Source: Cognatishimia maritima | GTDB taxonomy: Bacteria > Pseudomonadota > Alphaproteobacteria > Rhodobacterales > Rhodobacteraceae | Reading direction: 5' to 3' | Length of the DNA stretch: 53,872 nucleotides | Assembly: GCF_900129685.1 (NCBI RefSeq) | Contig: NZ_FQWM01000011.1 | Location: 1 to 53,872 of the forward strand | Translations under genes and position numbers: made by a program | The notes under the pieces: generated by a model | Seen by the model: only the letters and a program-made list of their open reading frames with translations | Databases searched by the model: none | What the model was told of the DNA's origin: nothing | In this document: piece by piece, positions 1-9,305 of the stretch | Layout of the letters: every line of letters begins with the position of its first letter | Position numbering within the stretch: position 1 is the first letter of the stretch

Positions 1-1594
1 CATCGGGAATGGCCGTATAACTGTCGTAGGCCTCTCGCCAGAGAGCGTCACCTTCGGGAAAGAACATTGGTTCGTAGTCCTGCGCATAATACGCAGGAAG
101 GATCCAAGGTAGTTGCTCTACGACGCGAGCGACAAGCCTCACCGAGGTGAAAATCGTCGCAACCAGTACATCATATTCCTTTGCCACATAGGCTAGCGTT
201 CCGTCTGTGAAGGGAGCGAAAAGTTCGTGCGCATTTTCTATATCGCCATAAAGGCGCATAAAATCATCCAGATCGGCCGCGCGAATAGCAACCTTAGCGA
301 CCACACCTAAAGCGCGCATAGCGGCGACCTCTTGGACCACCGAGTGGGCCCCGCCGCCGCCACCGCGCACGGGCAACACGAACAGCACTCGCTGGGTAGT
401 GACCCAGTCTACTGCCCCCGCCGCTGCGGATAGGTTGCGGCGGTTCAATGCGGCCTTGATTGGTGCGCGGACCTCATCCATTTGGTCGGTCTGCGCGACC
501 TGCTTCACGAGAGTAGAAAATTTATCGGCGCCGTGTTTATCGCGGATGGCCTGACCACCAGCCTTGGAGAGCTTTTCCTTGTTGGCAGACCCGAAACTTT
601 TGGACTTTGCATGGAAAACGTAGGTGTCATCGGCAAAGGCCAGGCTGAAGCCAGCATCCTGCACCCGTACGCAGAAATCGTTCTCCTCGCCGTAGCCGAT
701 CGGGAAGGCGATCTCGTCCATATAACCAACGGCGGCTAACACATCCTGGCGGATCATGAAGCAGAAGCCATTCACGAAGGGGCTGCGCGGATAGCTCTTT
801 TTGCTGACGCGACGGACGAGGTCAGCCATGTCGTTGGGGGTGACCCCCCCCGGCAGGGCGTTGATCGCGAATTTTCCGTCCTCCCCAAACAGATCGGGAA
901 CGTTCTGCCAGCTTGCGGCGTTGGACAGGGGGCCGACCACGCCGATCTGCGGATCAGAGCGCATGCAGCGGATCAACCCGTCCAGCCAGTAATCCGTTAC
1001 GATCGTATCGCTGTTCAAAGTCACCACGTAAGGGGCGTTGGAGGCTTTGAGCCCAGTGTTGACTGCCTTGGTGTATCCGCGATTTTCAGGGTGTTCGATC
1101 AGGTCGAAAGTGGCCATGGGGGTGCCGAGGGCAGCACAGGCTTCGCGCAACCATTGGGTGGTGGCTGTATCTGAGCCATCGTTGATCACAAGGGCGCGCA
1201 AAGGATAGCCGTTACGGGCGTCGGCCAAGGATTTCAGGCAGGCCTGCACGTCGTCAAGAGCGTTGTAGACCGGTACGACGATATCCACCCGTGTCTGCCC
1301 CTGAGGGGGGGCAAAGGGCTCTGGCTTGGGAGATCGGCCTTCGCCTCGCCCGTGTGTTTCATAATGCCAGAGCGGGTTTTCCTCACGCGCGGCCACATCC
1401 TTGTAGACCTTCAGATAGGCCACCGAATCAAAATCCGGTCCCGGATTGCGCCCCAGCCGTGCGCCAAGCCGCAGGTAATGTTCCGCGGGTGAGAGACCTG
1501 AAAGCGCCACATCGGGGTGCGCGGCTGCATAGGTGTCAGCGTCAAAAAGAGCACTGTTTGCAATCGTCTGAATGGGGTCGTTTTGGGAGGACAT
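1..1594 (-). CDS. Multidomain glycosyltransferase, N-terminal part (GT2 domain plus start of a GT4-like domain), cut by the window edge
   Basis: The frame opens at the ATG at 1592-1594 and stays open for 531 codons to base 1. Residues about 17-87 hold two copies of a short tyrosine- and HPDV-containing module (AHPDVALSGL, then VAYLKVYKDV) often found in front of rhizobial and roseobacter glycosyltransferases. A GT2 domain follows at about residues 102-340, with VDIVVPVYN at its start, the nucleotide-binding INDGSD and the metal-site region LNSDTIV. From about residue 370 a second domain begins (VLFVLPVRGGGGGAHS), resembling the N-terminal half of WsaF-like GT4 enzymes, with YYAQDYEPMFFPEG before the edge. 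Joining base 1 to base 53872 keeps the frame and adds the missing GT4 C-terminal half. Donor and acceptor sugars are unknown. Confidence 0.9.
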   Translation of the reverse strand, partial: MSSQNDPIQTIANSALFDADTYAAAHPDVALSGLSPAEHYLRLGARLGRNPGPDFDSVAYLKVYKDVAAREENPLWHYETHGRGEGRSPKPEPFAPPQGQTRVDIVVPVYNALDDVQACLKSLADARNGYPLRALVINDGSDTATTQWLREACAALGTPMATFDLIEHPENRGYTKAVNTGLKASNAPYVVTLNSDTIVTDYWLDGLIRCMRSDPQIGVVGPLSNAASWQNVPDLFGEDGKFAINALPGGVTPNDMADLVRRVSKKSYPRSPFVNGFCFMIRQDVLAAVGYMDEIAFPIGYGEENDFCVRVQDAGFSLAFADDTYVFHAKSKSFGSANKEKLSKAGGQAIRDKHGADKFSTLVKQVAQTDQMDEVRAPIKAALNRRNLSAAAGAVDWVTTQRVLFVLPVRGGGGGAHSVVQEVAAMRALGVVAKVAIRAADLDDFMRLYGDIENAHELFAPFTDGTLAYVAKEYDVLVATIFTSVRLVARVVEQLPWILPAYYAQDYEPMFFPEGDALWREAYDSYTAIPD

Positions 1595-1639
1595 GATGTA
1601 ATGATCTTTTTGAAACGATTTGAAAGTACAGGACCGGGT

Positions 1640-2680
1640 TCAGCGCTTGTCTTGTTGTGCAGCACGGGCGTTTTCCAGTGCCTCTAACTTTTGATAAAGG
1701 CGCATGATCAGGAAGAGGGTCGGGAGCTCGGTGTTCGGGGCGTCATATTGGGATTCCGCCGGCGCTGGTGGGGTTTCCAGAAAACCATCTGTGAATAACG
1801 TGCCATCTTTGCGCCCCATGAACCGCTGCGCAATGTCGCGGTATTGAGGTTCAAACTGCGTTTCTAGTTCAAGCTGCTGTTCCGGTGTCATCAGAGCGTG
1901 GGAATGGTGGATGGCTTTTCCCTGCAATTCGGAAGACAGGGCTGAGTAGCTGATCAGGTCTCGTTGAATCCGGCGCAGCATATGCGGATTTTTGTTCAGG
2001 CTGTTGAATTGTCGTTTGAGTTCCAGCGCATCAAGAGCCAGGCGCGGATTTGGGTTACTATGCTCAATTTCGAAATCTTCGTGCCATTCAAGGCCGATGG
2101 CCGCGCAAAAGTCTTTGTGAATGTCCTGGTCGATAAACTGCGCTTTCTCAAAAGGGCGTACGATCACGTTTTCGATGCCAAACACGGTGCCAAACATTGG
2201 AATTTGTTTGATGGGATAATTTTTGAATTGCCGCATAAAGGTCGAAAAACGGCGGCTTTCCCGGTTCTGTTTGACCCATTGTGAATAGGCGCTTTGTACC
2301 CAATGGCTTTGCCGGCGTATATAAAAAACGATCTTGATGTCCCAGCCGGACAGGATGTCCCGGACCTTTTCAAAGAAAGCGATACCATCAGCCGCTTTGA
2401 TCCGACTGTGCAAAAACTCGGATGAAATAATGACGGTTGGGGATGTCAGCGCTGCAATATCTTTCCACAGTGCCAGTATCTCATTTTCCGGCATATCACG
2501 GAACCCGCCGATCCCGGACAATTTATGATGCACCAGCGCCTTGTCGATCTGCACACGCCCTTCTTGTGGGAAGTAGATGCCCTGCGCCGCGAAACGGTCT
2601 TCGTTTCTTGCAAAGAAGCTCTGCAATGCTGTGGTTCCAGTTTTCCCGGCCCCCACGTGGATGAATATAGTCTTAGTCAC
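1640..2680 (-). CDS. Sulfotransferase-like protein
   Basis: A 346-residue protein starting with GTG at 2678-2680; GGAAG lies about 7 bases upstream. The N-terminus carries the P-loop-like 5'-phosphosulfate-binding motif GAGKTGTTALQ at about residues 11-21. A second family motif, YIRRQSHWVQSAYSQW, lies at about residues 140-155, where the 3'-phosphate of PAPS is bound in known sulfotransferases. The family moves sulfate from PAPS to hydroxyl or amino groups, here probably on a sugar of the polymer. It lies 45 bp upstream of the split glycosyltransferase on the same strand, with the GSCFA gene 52 bp upstream, so the three look like one transcript. No signal peptide or membrane span is visible, so it should act in the cytoplasm. 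The substrate is inferred from context only. Confidence 0.8.
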   Translation of the reverse strand: MTKTIFIHVGAGKTGTTALQSFFARNEDRFAAQGIYFPQEGRVQIDKALVHHKLSGIGGFRDMPENEILALWKDIAALTSPTVIISSEFLHSRIKAADGIAFFEKVRDILSGWDIKIVFYIRRQSHWVQSAYSQWVKQNRESRRFSTFMRQFKNYPIKQIPMFGTVFGIENVIVRPFEKAQFIDQDIHKDFCAAIGLEWHEDFEIEHSNPNPRLALDALELKRQFNSLNKNPHMLRRIQRDLISYSALSSELQGKAIHHSHALMTPEQQLELETQFEPQYRDIAQRFMGRKDGTLFTDGFLETPPAPAESQYDAPNTELPTLFLIMRLYQKLEALENARAAQQDKR

Positions 2681-2732
2681 AAAGTGGCTTCCGTCTCGGC
2701 ATAAAATATTGAAACAACAAGGCGCGTTATGC

Positions 2733-3842
2733 TCAGGACGCCGTTTTAGATTTGAGCATAGCTTCCATCCGTATTATTTCATTTTTGTATTTGTCGATTT
2801 CGCGATTGAGACGGCGAATGATCTTTTCATCATCACTTTCAGAGTGATCCGCTTCAGCGAAAGTTATGTTTTCTTGGATTTCGTAGCGGTGCAAGAATGT
2901 CTTAATAATTTCTCCAACGATAAAATCGCTGGCATGCAGGCGATCTGATTGCCATGAGAGATCCGGATGACTAAGCATCACGGCTTCATAACTCGGAAAG
3001 TAGTCAAAGCTGTCACGGGCCGCCAGAAATTCCATGGCCGCAACGCGCAATGTAGACTTTGAGGTCATATTTGCCACGATTACATCGTCGGAAGTAAAGG
3101 TCCTGCCGATTGGTACCGGGGAAACTGTCATCACCCGTTTTTGTGCCGGCTTGCCATGCATAGACAACAAGGCGTCGATTTGTTCGATCGCGGTTTTGAC
3201 TTCATCCACAGTGAGGCATTTAAATTCAAAACGGTCACCTTGAGATCTCAACAGTCTTGGCGCCGGTGCCTCGTTGAGGTAGAGACCCGTTTCGCGATCA
3301 TACCACGCTTCGATCAGTCCCAGAGTGAAAATAAAAATGTCGGATGTGAATGCTTGTTGGAAATAATCATTTATTGCTTCACGCCGGCGCATCATGGTTT
3401 CGACTGTACCGCTGCCAGCATTACTGCGCAATTGTCCATCGTAGACTTGGCCCTCACCCGCAGGTAAAAGAGCGTTTTCTGGGTAAACGCGCACTCCTGA
3501 TGCAAACTCCAATTCTTGCAAAACCGAATATGGGTTGTACTTATTGAACGCTCCGGTCGCGCGCGCAGTTTCTGCGGCCAAATGAGGGATACTATCGATA
3601 TCACGGCTGCGCACTTTGGCACCTGCAAGCTCTAAGCGCTCTTCGACGTTTCGGGCAAAACAGGAACCCATTGCAAAGAACGTCGCGCTACTATCTGCTG
3701 TAAAACTTTGGCGGCCTACGGGAATACAAATTTTACCATTTAGGCGGTCTTTTGCCGAATCTGGAGTTCCTTTCCAGCGGGCGAGAGCATTTTCACGGCT
3801 CAACTTGAAAGCAAGATTACCTAAAATTGGGGTGCTACGCAT
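2733..3842 (-). CDS. GSCFA-domain protein with C-terminal coiled coil
   Basis: The family-defining motif MGSCFARNVEERL lies near the N-terminus, followed by FNKYNPYSVLQE and by FIFTLGLIEAWYD, all typical of GSCFA proteins (Pfam PF08885). This family is related to SGNH/GDSL-type hydrolases and is often found near polysaccharide or sulfotransferase genes, but its reaction is not firmly established. The last 45 residues are charged and heptad-like (RRLNREIDKYKNEI), suggesting a coiled coil. I chose the ATG at 3840-3842 (369 aa). A TTG at 3908 would add 22 residues; neither start has a well-spaced ribosome site. The gene is more AT-rich than most of the plasmid. It could add or remove an acyl group on the sulfated glycan, which is inference from neighbours. 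Confidence 0.75.
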   Translation of the reverse strand: MRSTPILGNLAFKLSRENALARWKGTPDSAKDRLNGKICIPVGRQSFTADSSATFFAMGSCFARNVEERLELAGAKVRSRDIDSIPHLAAETARATGAFNKYNPYSVLQELEFASGVRVYPENALLPAGEGQVYDGQLRSNAGSGTVETMMRRREAINDYFQQAFTSDIFIFTLGLIEAWYDRETGLYLNEAPAPRLLRSQGDRFEFKCLTVDEVKTAIEQIDALLSMHGKPAQKRVMTVSPVPIGRTFTSDDVIVANMTSKSTLRVAAMEFLAARDSFDYFPSYEAVMLSHPDLSWQSDRLHASDFIVGEIIKTFLHRYEIQENITFAEADHSESDDEKIIRRLNREIDKYKNEIIRMEAMLKSKTAS

Positions 3843-4113
3843 AATCTTTTTAATCTCCAAAATTTTACGCGCACCATACCTTTTCAAAGGGTCTTGGCAA
3901 GGCGTCAAACTGCTATGCTGGTTAGCCTAATGCTTTAATGGCCCTAACCGTCCTATATTCTCGCGAAAATAGTGGCGCGTGCACGAGGTTTTTCCAATAC
4001 GCTGTTTTTTAAGCGGCACGATTGCGCCCGAGGCATATCTTTTATGACATCTCCTTGCGACCCTTTTTCCCGCATGGCATGAAACGAATGATTTTAGGTC
4101 GAAGGATATTTTC
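3843..4113. promoter_or_regulatory. Divergent intergenic region between the GSCFA gene and ugd
   Basis: About 270 bp separate two genes that point away from each other, so promoters for both should lie here. An AAGGA ribosome site stands 8 bases before the ugd ATG. A short open frame on the minus strand (3927-4115) has no ribosome site and no recognisable product. I found no convincing pair of promoter boxes by eye. Confidence 0.4.
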
Positions 4114-5280
4114 ATGAAAATCGCAGTTGTTGGGATCGGCTATGTGGGCATGTCCAATGCGGTGCTATTGGCGCAGCACAATCAGGTGGTTGCGGTTGAT
4201 CTTTCGGCTGAGCGCGTCGCTGCGCTGAATGCCGGGCAGTCGCCGATTGAGGATGCTGATATCGGGGATTGGCTGGCCCATAAGCCGCTGACCTTGACCG
4301 CCACAACCGATGCCAAGGCCGCTTATCGGGATGCCGATTTTGTCGTGGTTGCGACGCCGACAAACTACGACCCGGTCACCAACTTTTTTGATACCTCTTC
4401 GGTGGAATCCGTCATCGCCGAGGTGCTGGCGGTCAATGACCGCGCGGTGATCGTTGTCAAATCCACCATTCCGGTCGGATTCACACGCCGTGTTCGGGCC
4501 GGACTCAACACCGACCGGGTGATGTTCAGCCCCGAGTTCCTGCGCGAAGGACAGGCGCTTTATGACAACCTGCATCCTTCGCGGATTGTGGTGGGGGCCT
4601 CTTGTGAGGCGGCGCAGCGTTTTGCTGCCCTGCTGGCCGAAGGGGCACAGGACCGCGATGTGCCAGTGTTGTTCACCGGGCCGGAAGAAGCAGAGGCGAT
4701 CAAGCTTTTTGCCAATACCTACCTTGCGATGCGTGTGGCGTTTTTTAATGAGCTGGACAGCTATGCCATGGCGCATGGCATGGATACACGCCAGATCATT
4801 GAAGGCATAGGGTACGATCCAAGGATTGGCAGCCACTACAACAACCCCTCCTTTGGCTATGGCGGCTATTGCCTTCCCAAGGACAGCAAGCAGTTGCTCG
4901 CCAATTATGCTGATGTACCTCAGAACCTTATCCGGGCGGTGGTGGATGCCAACCGCACGCGCAAGGATTTCATCGCCGACCAGGTGCTGGCACGCGGGCC
5001 AAAGGTCGTGGGAATCTATCGCCTTGTCATGAAGGCGGGATCAGACAATTTCCGGCAAAGCTCAATCCAAGGCATCATGAAGCGCATCAAGGCCAAGGGC
5101 ATCGAAGTGATTGTCTATGAGCCGGTGCTGGAGGCGGAGGATTTTTTTAATTCCCGAGTGGTACGCAATCTCGAGGCCTTTAAGGCAACAAGTGATGTGA
5201 TTATAGCGAACAGGATCACCGATGAATTAGAAGATGTGCTGGAAAAGGTGTTCACCCGCGACATTTTCCGGGTGACCTGA
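4114..5280 (+). CDS. ugd: UDP-glucose 6-dehydrogenase
   Basis: A 388-residue enzyme that oxidises UDP-glucose to UDP-glucuronate with two NAD+. The N-terminal Rossmann motif [10 protein letters not shown] starts at residue 7. The conserved [11 protein letters not shown] and SPEFLREG segments follow. The catalytic cysteine lies in [10 protein letters not shown] (Cys253). The length matches the short Klebsiella/Streptococcus-type Ugd enzymes, and the GDP-mannose dehydrogenase family is a less likely reading. The start has AAGGA 8 bases upstream. It stands alone on the plus strand between two minus-strand blocks. It would supply glucuronic acid, and hence negative charge, to the polymer exported by the neighbouring Kps-type system. 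No UDP-glucose pyrophosphorylase is on the plasmid, so its substrate must come from the chromosome. Confidence 0.93.
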   Translation: MKIAVVGIGYVGMSNAVLLAQHNQVVAVDLSAERVAALNAGQSPIEDADIGDWLAHKPLTLTATTDAKAAYRDADFVVVATPTNYDPVTNFFDTSSVESVIAEVLAVNDRAVIVVKSTIPVGFTRRVRAGLNTDRVMFSPEFLREGQALYDNLHPSRIVVGASCEAAQRFAALLAEGAQDRDVPVLFTGPEEAEAIKLFANTYLAMRVAFFNELDSYAMAHGMDTRQIIEGIGYDPRIGSHYNNPSFGYGGYCLPKDSKQLLANYADVPQNLIRAVVDANRTRKDFIADQVLARGPKVVGIYRLVMKAGSDNFRQSSIQGIMKRIKAKGIEVIVYEPVLEAEDFFNSRVVRNLEAFKATSDVIIANRITDELEDVLEKVFTRDIFRVT

Positions 5281-5327
5281 GGCAGCATTGCTCTGGGGAT
5301 CTTGCCGGACGGTCTCCGGTTCGTTCG

Positions 5328-6011
5328 TCAGGACAGGGCGACGCCAGTGGCCTGGGCAGCGCGCACGATGGCCAAGTGGTGGTCAATCGCGGTCTGAATA
5401 TCCTCGTAATAGGTCAACTGCCCGTTTTCGATAACCGCACCGTGCTGGCACATGGATTTTATCATTTCCATTGAGTGGCTGACCACAACCGCGCTGCGGC
5501 CCTGCATGCGTTCGCCGAAAACCTGCATGCTCTTGGCCTTAAAGGCCGCATCCCCAACCGAAGTGACCTCGTCCACCAAATAGGTGTCAAAGTCGATGCC
5601 CATTGAGACCCCGAAGGCGAGGCGCGAACGCATGCCCGACGAGTAACTGCGCACCGGTAGGTTGAAGTGATGCCCCAGACCCGCAAAGCTCCGGACGGAG
5701 TCGATCAATTCGTCTGTGTCTACGCCGTAAATCCGCCCAATGAAGCGTACATTTTGCACGCCGGTCAGATCCTGGTGGAAGCTGCCGGCAAATCCCACCG
5801 GCCAGGAAATGGACCCCGCTGAGATAACCCGACCAGAATCCGGGGTCATTGTTCCTGCGATCATACGCAGCAGGCTGGATTTACCGGCCCCGTTGCGGCC
5901 AAGCAACGCCACCGAGGTCTGGGCGGGAAAGGCGGCATTGATGTTCTGCGCCACCACCTTGTGCTGCCCATTCAGGTGATACGTCTTGCTGAGGTTCTCC
6001 AGTCGGATCAT
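5328..6011 (-). CDS. kpsT: Capsular polysaccharide ABC transporter, ATP-binding protein (KpsT-like)
   Basis: A 227-residue ATPase with Walker A LLGRNGAGKSS at about residues 36-46, the signature YSSGMRSRLAFG, Walker B YLVDEVTSVGD and the switch histidine in VVSHS. The motif LVDEVTSVGD and the small size are typical of the KpsT/Wzt group that powers capsule and O-antigen export. There is no C-terminal carbohydrate-binding extension of the Wzt type, so the KpsT reading is preferred. Its ATG overlaps the stop of the upstream kpsE-like gene by 4 bp, showing translational coupling. The permease partner is encoded divergently at 7256, so the two halves of the transporter are on separate transcripts. 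Confidence 0.9.
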   Translation of the reverse strand: MIRLENLSKTYHLNGQHKVVAQNINAAFPAQTSVALLGRNGAGKSSLLRMIAGTMTPDSGRVISAGSISWPVGFAGSFHQDLTGVQNVRFIGRIYGVDTDELIDSVRSFAGLGHHFNLPVRSYSSGMRSRLAFGVSMGIDFDTYLVDEVTSVGDAAFKAKSMQVFGERMQGRSAVVVSHSMEMIKSMCQHGAVIENGQLTYYEDIQTAIDHHLAIVRAAQATGVALS

Positions 6012-7189
6012 CGCCGGTCCCGGACGGAATAATAGATCAGTGCGGCGATGGCCCAGCTAAAGAGTGCCCCGGATGCAATCAAAAGCAGCAGGGTGAAGCG
6101 CTGTGGATATTCGGCCTCCTCCGCAAGGGTGGGGGGAATATAGGTGGCCAGATAGCGTGATTGCCGCTGGGCTTCGGCCAGGGCCGCATCGTAGGTCGCC
6201 AGTGCGTTCAGATAGCTTTTTTCGGCAAATTCCTGATCCACGGCTAGCGCTTCGTATTCGCCGACCAGTTTGGAATAGGTGTCGTCTCCGGTGCCGACCT
6301 CGCTGCCAAAGCGCTGACGTTCTTCAGCGATCCTCGCCTGGATGACTTCGACGCGGCGTTCTTCTTGCAGGATACGGGGGTCCCCGGATTGAGCGCTTTG
6401 ACGCAGTAGATCCAGTTCGATGAGAGCTGCGGCCAGCTGGGTCTGCAGGCTGTTCAAAAGGCTCATGCGGCCTTCGGTATCGGCCAGTGGGTCAATGATC
6501 TGGGTCTTGGCGCGGAACTGGGTGATGGCCTGCCGTGCTTCCTTGAGGCGCACAAGCGAATGATCCAACTCTTCGCGCGCATAGCGGGTGGTGTCCTCGC
6601 GGGCGATGGTGGTCAGCGCATTCAACATGCGTGTGCTTTCTTCGACGATGGCATTGGCGACATCCTGTGCCGCTTGGGGTTGGAATGCCGTGACCCTCAG
6701 TTCGATCAGCCCGCTGTTACGATCGTAAAAGATCTTCACCACCCGGTTCCAATAGCGCTCCAGCGCTTCCTGGCTGGCCCCTTCGGAAAGACCAAAAACG
6801 GGATCCGCCGGATTTCTGTAAAGGGTTTCCAGGTCCAGCTTGGCGTCGATCGCACGGATCATTTCGCGCCCTTTGATGAACTTAAAGAGGATGTCGGTGT
6901 CTGAGGAACTGGTGCCAGCCAGATCGGTGATGCCGCCAAGCACTTCGATGGCGGAACTGGTTTCCTCCTTGCGGACCGCGAAGCCCACGTAAGAGGCATA
7001 TTGGTCCTTGGCGACCGTATAAAGATATACGCCGCTCCCGAAAGTGGGCAGGACGACCCACAACAGGAAAGACAGCAGCAGGGCAAAATGGCGTTTGCGC
7101 AGGAAGGCAGAGCGTGCCAGAGCCTGTGTTTCTTCAGCCTGTGGGGAAGGGGCGGGTGACTGGGTCAAATCAACCCTCGTTGTTTTCAT
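6008..7189 (-). CDS. kpsE: Capsule polysaccharide export inner-membrane protein (KpsE-like)
   Basis: A 393-residue protein with a short cytoplasmic N-terminus, a first membrane span around residues 33-58 (ALLLSFLLWVVLPTFGSGVY) and a last span near the C-terminus (LLLLIASGALFSWAIAALIY) followed by a basic tail. The long middle part is charged and predicted to be largely helical and coiled (EELDHSLVRLKEARQAITQF). This is the architecture of polysaccharide copolymerase family 3 proteins, which span the periplasm and link the ABC transporter to the outer-membrane channel. No tyrosine-kinase domain of the Wzc type is present. It is the first gene of the kpsE-kpsT pair and is read divergently from kpsM, whose start is 66 bp away. 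Confidence 0.88.
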   Translation of the reverse strand: MKTTRVDLTQSPAPSPQAEETQALARSAFLRKRHFALLLSFLLWVVLPTFGSGVYLYTVAKDQYASYVGFAVRKEETSSAIEVLGGITDLAGTSSSDTDILFKFIKGREMIRAIDAKLDLETLYRNPADPVFGLSEGASQEALERYWNRVVKIFYDRNSGLIELRVTAFQPQAAQDVANAIVEESTRMLNALTTIAREDTTRYAREELDHSLVRLKEARQAITQFRAKTQIIDPLADTEGRMSLLNSLQTQLAAALIELDLLRQSAQSGDPRILQEERRVEVIQARIAEERQRFGSEVGTGDDTYSKLVGEYEALAVDQEFAEKSYLNALATYDAALAEAQRQSRYLATYIPPTLAEEAEYPQRFTLLLLIASGALFSWAIAALIYYSVRDRR

Positions 7190-7255
7190 TTCAATCTTTC
7201 TGCAATATGGCTGAGCGCACTCAAAGCAGCAACCTCAAACACGGGACTTTTCCGC

Positions 7256-8053
7256 GTGCAGGACAGTCAAATCATACCTCAGAAAATGCGCTCATTTCGT
7301 ACGTCACGCACCGTGGCCGCGTTGGTGTTGCGCGAAATGTCCACGACCTATGGTCGATCGGCCTTTGGCTATTTCTGGGCAATTGCAGAGCCAGCAGCGG
7401 GAATCATTTTGCTGACGCTTATTTTCTCGCTTGCGCTGCGCACCCCGTCTCTGGGCACCAATTTCCCGCTGTTTTATGCCTCGGGGCTACTGCCTTTCAT
7501 GATGTACCTGGACGTGTCCGGGAAAATGGCGCAGGCCTTACGGTTCTCACGGCCTCTGCTTGCCTTTCCGGCCATCACCTATGCCGATCCGTTGCTGGCG
7601 CGGCTGATCCTGAATGGGCTGACCCAGTGTCTTGTGATGAGCATCGTGCTGATCGGGATTATCGTTGGCTTCGATCTAGATGTAATCTTGGAATTCCGTT
7701 TTATTGCGGCAAGCATCGGCATGGCCCTTGCGCTTGCGACAGGGCTTGGGACCTTGAACTGTTACCTTTTCATGCGTTTCCCGGTCTGGGAACGCGTTTG
7801 GGCGATCGTCAATCGTCCGCTGTTTTTTATCTCAGGCATCTTTTTCCTGTTTGAATCCATTCCGGAGCCATACGCATCCGTTCTGTGGTTCAACCCTTTG
7901 GTCCATGTGACTGGGGAAATGCGGCGGGGCATCTATGTGACCTATGAAGGCGCCTTTGTGTCCCCCGCTTATGTTTATGGGCTGTCAGCTGTGTCGCTCT
8001 CTCTAGGCCTGTTGCTCTTGCGCCGCCACTACAAAGATCTTGTTCACCGCTAG
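7256..8053 (+). CDS. kpsM: Capsular polysaccharide ABC transporter permease (KpsM-like)
   Basis: A 265-residue ABC-2-type membrane protein with about six hydrophobic spans. The N-terminal segment VLREMSTTYGRSAFGYFW is typical of KpsM and Wzm permeases, as is the C-terminal NPLVHVTGEMRRGIY. With KpsT it would carry the lipid-linked glycan across the inner membrane. The start chosen is GTG at 7256, with a GGGA about 9 bases upstream; an ATG at 7286 is possible but has no ribosome site. It is followed after 151 bp by the outer-membrane export lipoprotein on the same strand. No kpsC or kpsS gene, which makes the Kdo linker in classical group 2 capsules, is present. Confidence 0.9.
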   Translation: MQDSQIIPQKMRSFRTSRTVAALVLREMSTTYGRSAFGYFWAIAEPAAGIILLTLIFSLALRTPSLGTNFPLFYASGLLPFMMYLDVSGKMAQALRFSRPLLAFPAITYADPLLARLILNGLTQCLVMSIVLIGIIVGFDLDVILEFRFIAASIGMALALATGLGTLNCYLFMRFPVWERVWAIVNRPLFFISGIFFLFESIPEPYASVLWFNPLVHVTGEMRRGIYVTYEGAFVSPAYVYGLSAVSLSLGLLLLRRHYKDLVHR

Positions 8054-8204
8054 TGGCGTTATGTTCTTGGGATTTACTCGATCAGTGTGTTGAATTTAAG
8101 TCATGGGTGATCGCGTCTGTTTGCAATCACGAACTTCACCCTATGACTCCGGCCACTTTCACCATAAAAGTCTTCAAAACTTTGTACCGTCGGGGGATGT
8201 TCAT

Positions 8205-9305
8205 TTGACTTTCAGGTTTAGAACAGCAGCTGTGTTATTATTCTGCATGGCGGCTGCGGGCTGCACCCTGCCACGCGGTGCGGCGCTGGAAGCCGAGATT
8301 GTCAACGCCAGTAAGGATGAGGTGGCGGCCTTTGCCGTTGAACCTGTTACGCGTGCCAACCTTGCGCGTCTCAAAAGCTGGCCGATGACCGGCTGGAGCG
8401 GCAGCTATCATTGGCTCGAAGTTCAACGTGGTCCGCTGTCAAATCGGCTTTTTCCGGGGGATGAGTTGACGTTGACCATCTGGGACAGCGACCAAAACTC
8501 TCTCTTGATTGGCCCGGGTCAGAAGCAAACGCAGGTTACGCGGCTGGAGGTCTCTGCCTCGGGGGACGTCTTTGTGCCCTATGTCGGGGATATTCAGGTT
8601 TCGGGCCTCTCCACAACAGCGGCGCGGCAGGCCATTCAGGACAAGCTGGGCATGGTGACACAATCCGCCCAAGTGCAATTGCAGCTCCAGCAGGGACCGG
8701 GCAATACGGTGGATATTGTCAGCGGTGTCGGGCGGCCCGGAAGCTACCCACTGGCCAATCGCAACGCCTCGTTGCTGAGTGTCCTTGCTCAAGCCGGAGG
8801 GATCGACAAAGGCCTACGCCACCCAATCGTGCGCCTGATCCGGGCGGGCAAGACCTATGAAATCCCTGCGGAGGCTCTGCTGGCGGATGCCTCCAAAAAC
8901 ATCATCCTGCGGGGGCGCGATCAGATTGTGGTGGTCAAGGATGACCGATCCTTCATTGCGCTTGGGGCCACGGGCAGTGAGCGGCTGGTGTATTTTGAGC
9001 AGGAAGAGATCACGGCGCTTGAGGCGCTGTCCATCATCGGGGGGCTCAACGATGGGCGCGCGAACCCCCAAGGTGTCCTGATCCTGCGCGAATACCCCGA
9101 TAGCGCAGTTGGCGGCACCGGACCGAGCAAGGCCGAGACGATTTTCACGCTTGATCTGACATCCGCAGACGGCCTGTTTGCAGCGCGCAATTTTCTCATT
9201 CACCCGGATGACACCGTTCTGGCCACGGAATCTCCGGTGACCTCAGCGCAGACGGTTCTGGGTTTGATGGGGCGTGTTCTCAGCATCAATCGTGCGCTGA
9301 ATTGA
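8205..9305 (+). CDS. Outer-membrane polysaccharide export lipoprotein (KpsD/Wza-like)
   Basis: A secreted lipoprotein of 366 residues when read from the TTG at 8205, which has GGGGGA about 8 bases upstream. From this start the first residues form a clean lipoprotein signal (AVLLFCMAAAGC) whose cysteine is residue 20. A frame extending up to 8103 lacks a good start and would bury the signal. The PES export domain covers about residues 80-175 (FPGDELTLTIWDSD, then SASGDVFVPYVGDIQVSGLS). SLBB-like beta-grasp repeats follow (VDIVSGVGRPGSYPL and IVVVKDDRSFIALGAT). Proteins of this family form the outer-membrane exit channel of capsule and exopolysaccharide systems. It should complete the KpsE-KpsMT envelope complex. 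Confidence 0.9.
   Translation: MTFRFRTAAVLLFCMAAAGCTLPRGAALEAEIVNASKDEVAAFAVEPVTRANLARLKSWPMTGWSGSYHWLEVQRGPLSNRLFPGDELTLTIWDSDQNSLLIGPGQKQTQVTRLEVSASGDVFVPYVGDIQVSGLSTTAARQAIQDKLGMVTQSAQVQLQLQQGPGNTVDIVSGVGRPGSYPLANRNASLLSVLAQAGGIDKGLRHPIVRLIRAGKTYEIPAEALLADASKNIILRGRDQIVVVKDDRSFIALGATGSERLVYFEQEEITALEALSIIGGLNDGRANPQGVLILREYPDSAVGGTGPSKAETIFTLDLTSADGLFAARNFLIHPDDTVLATESPVTSAQTVLGLMGRVLSINRALN

Noticed and set aside
3927-4115. A 62-codon minus-strand frame between the GSCFA gene and ugd
   Set aside because: It has no ribosome site and no recognisable features and overlaps the expected promoter region.
4165-4836. A 223-codon minus-strand frame opposite ugd
   Set aside because: It is antisense to conserved Ugd motifs and has unnatural composition.
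7114-7854. A 246-codon plus-strand frame overlapping kpsE and kpsM
   Set aside because: It covers most of kpsM in another frame and lacks any domain; KpsM is unmistakable.
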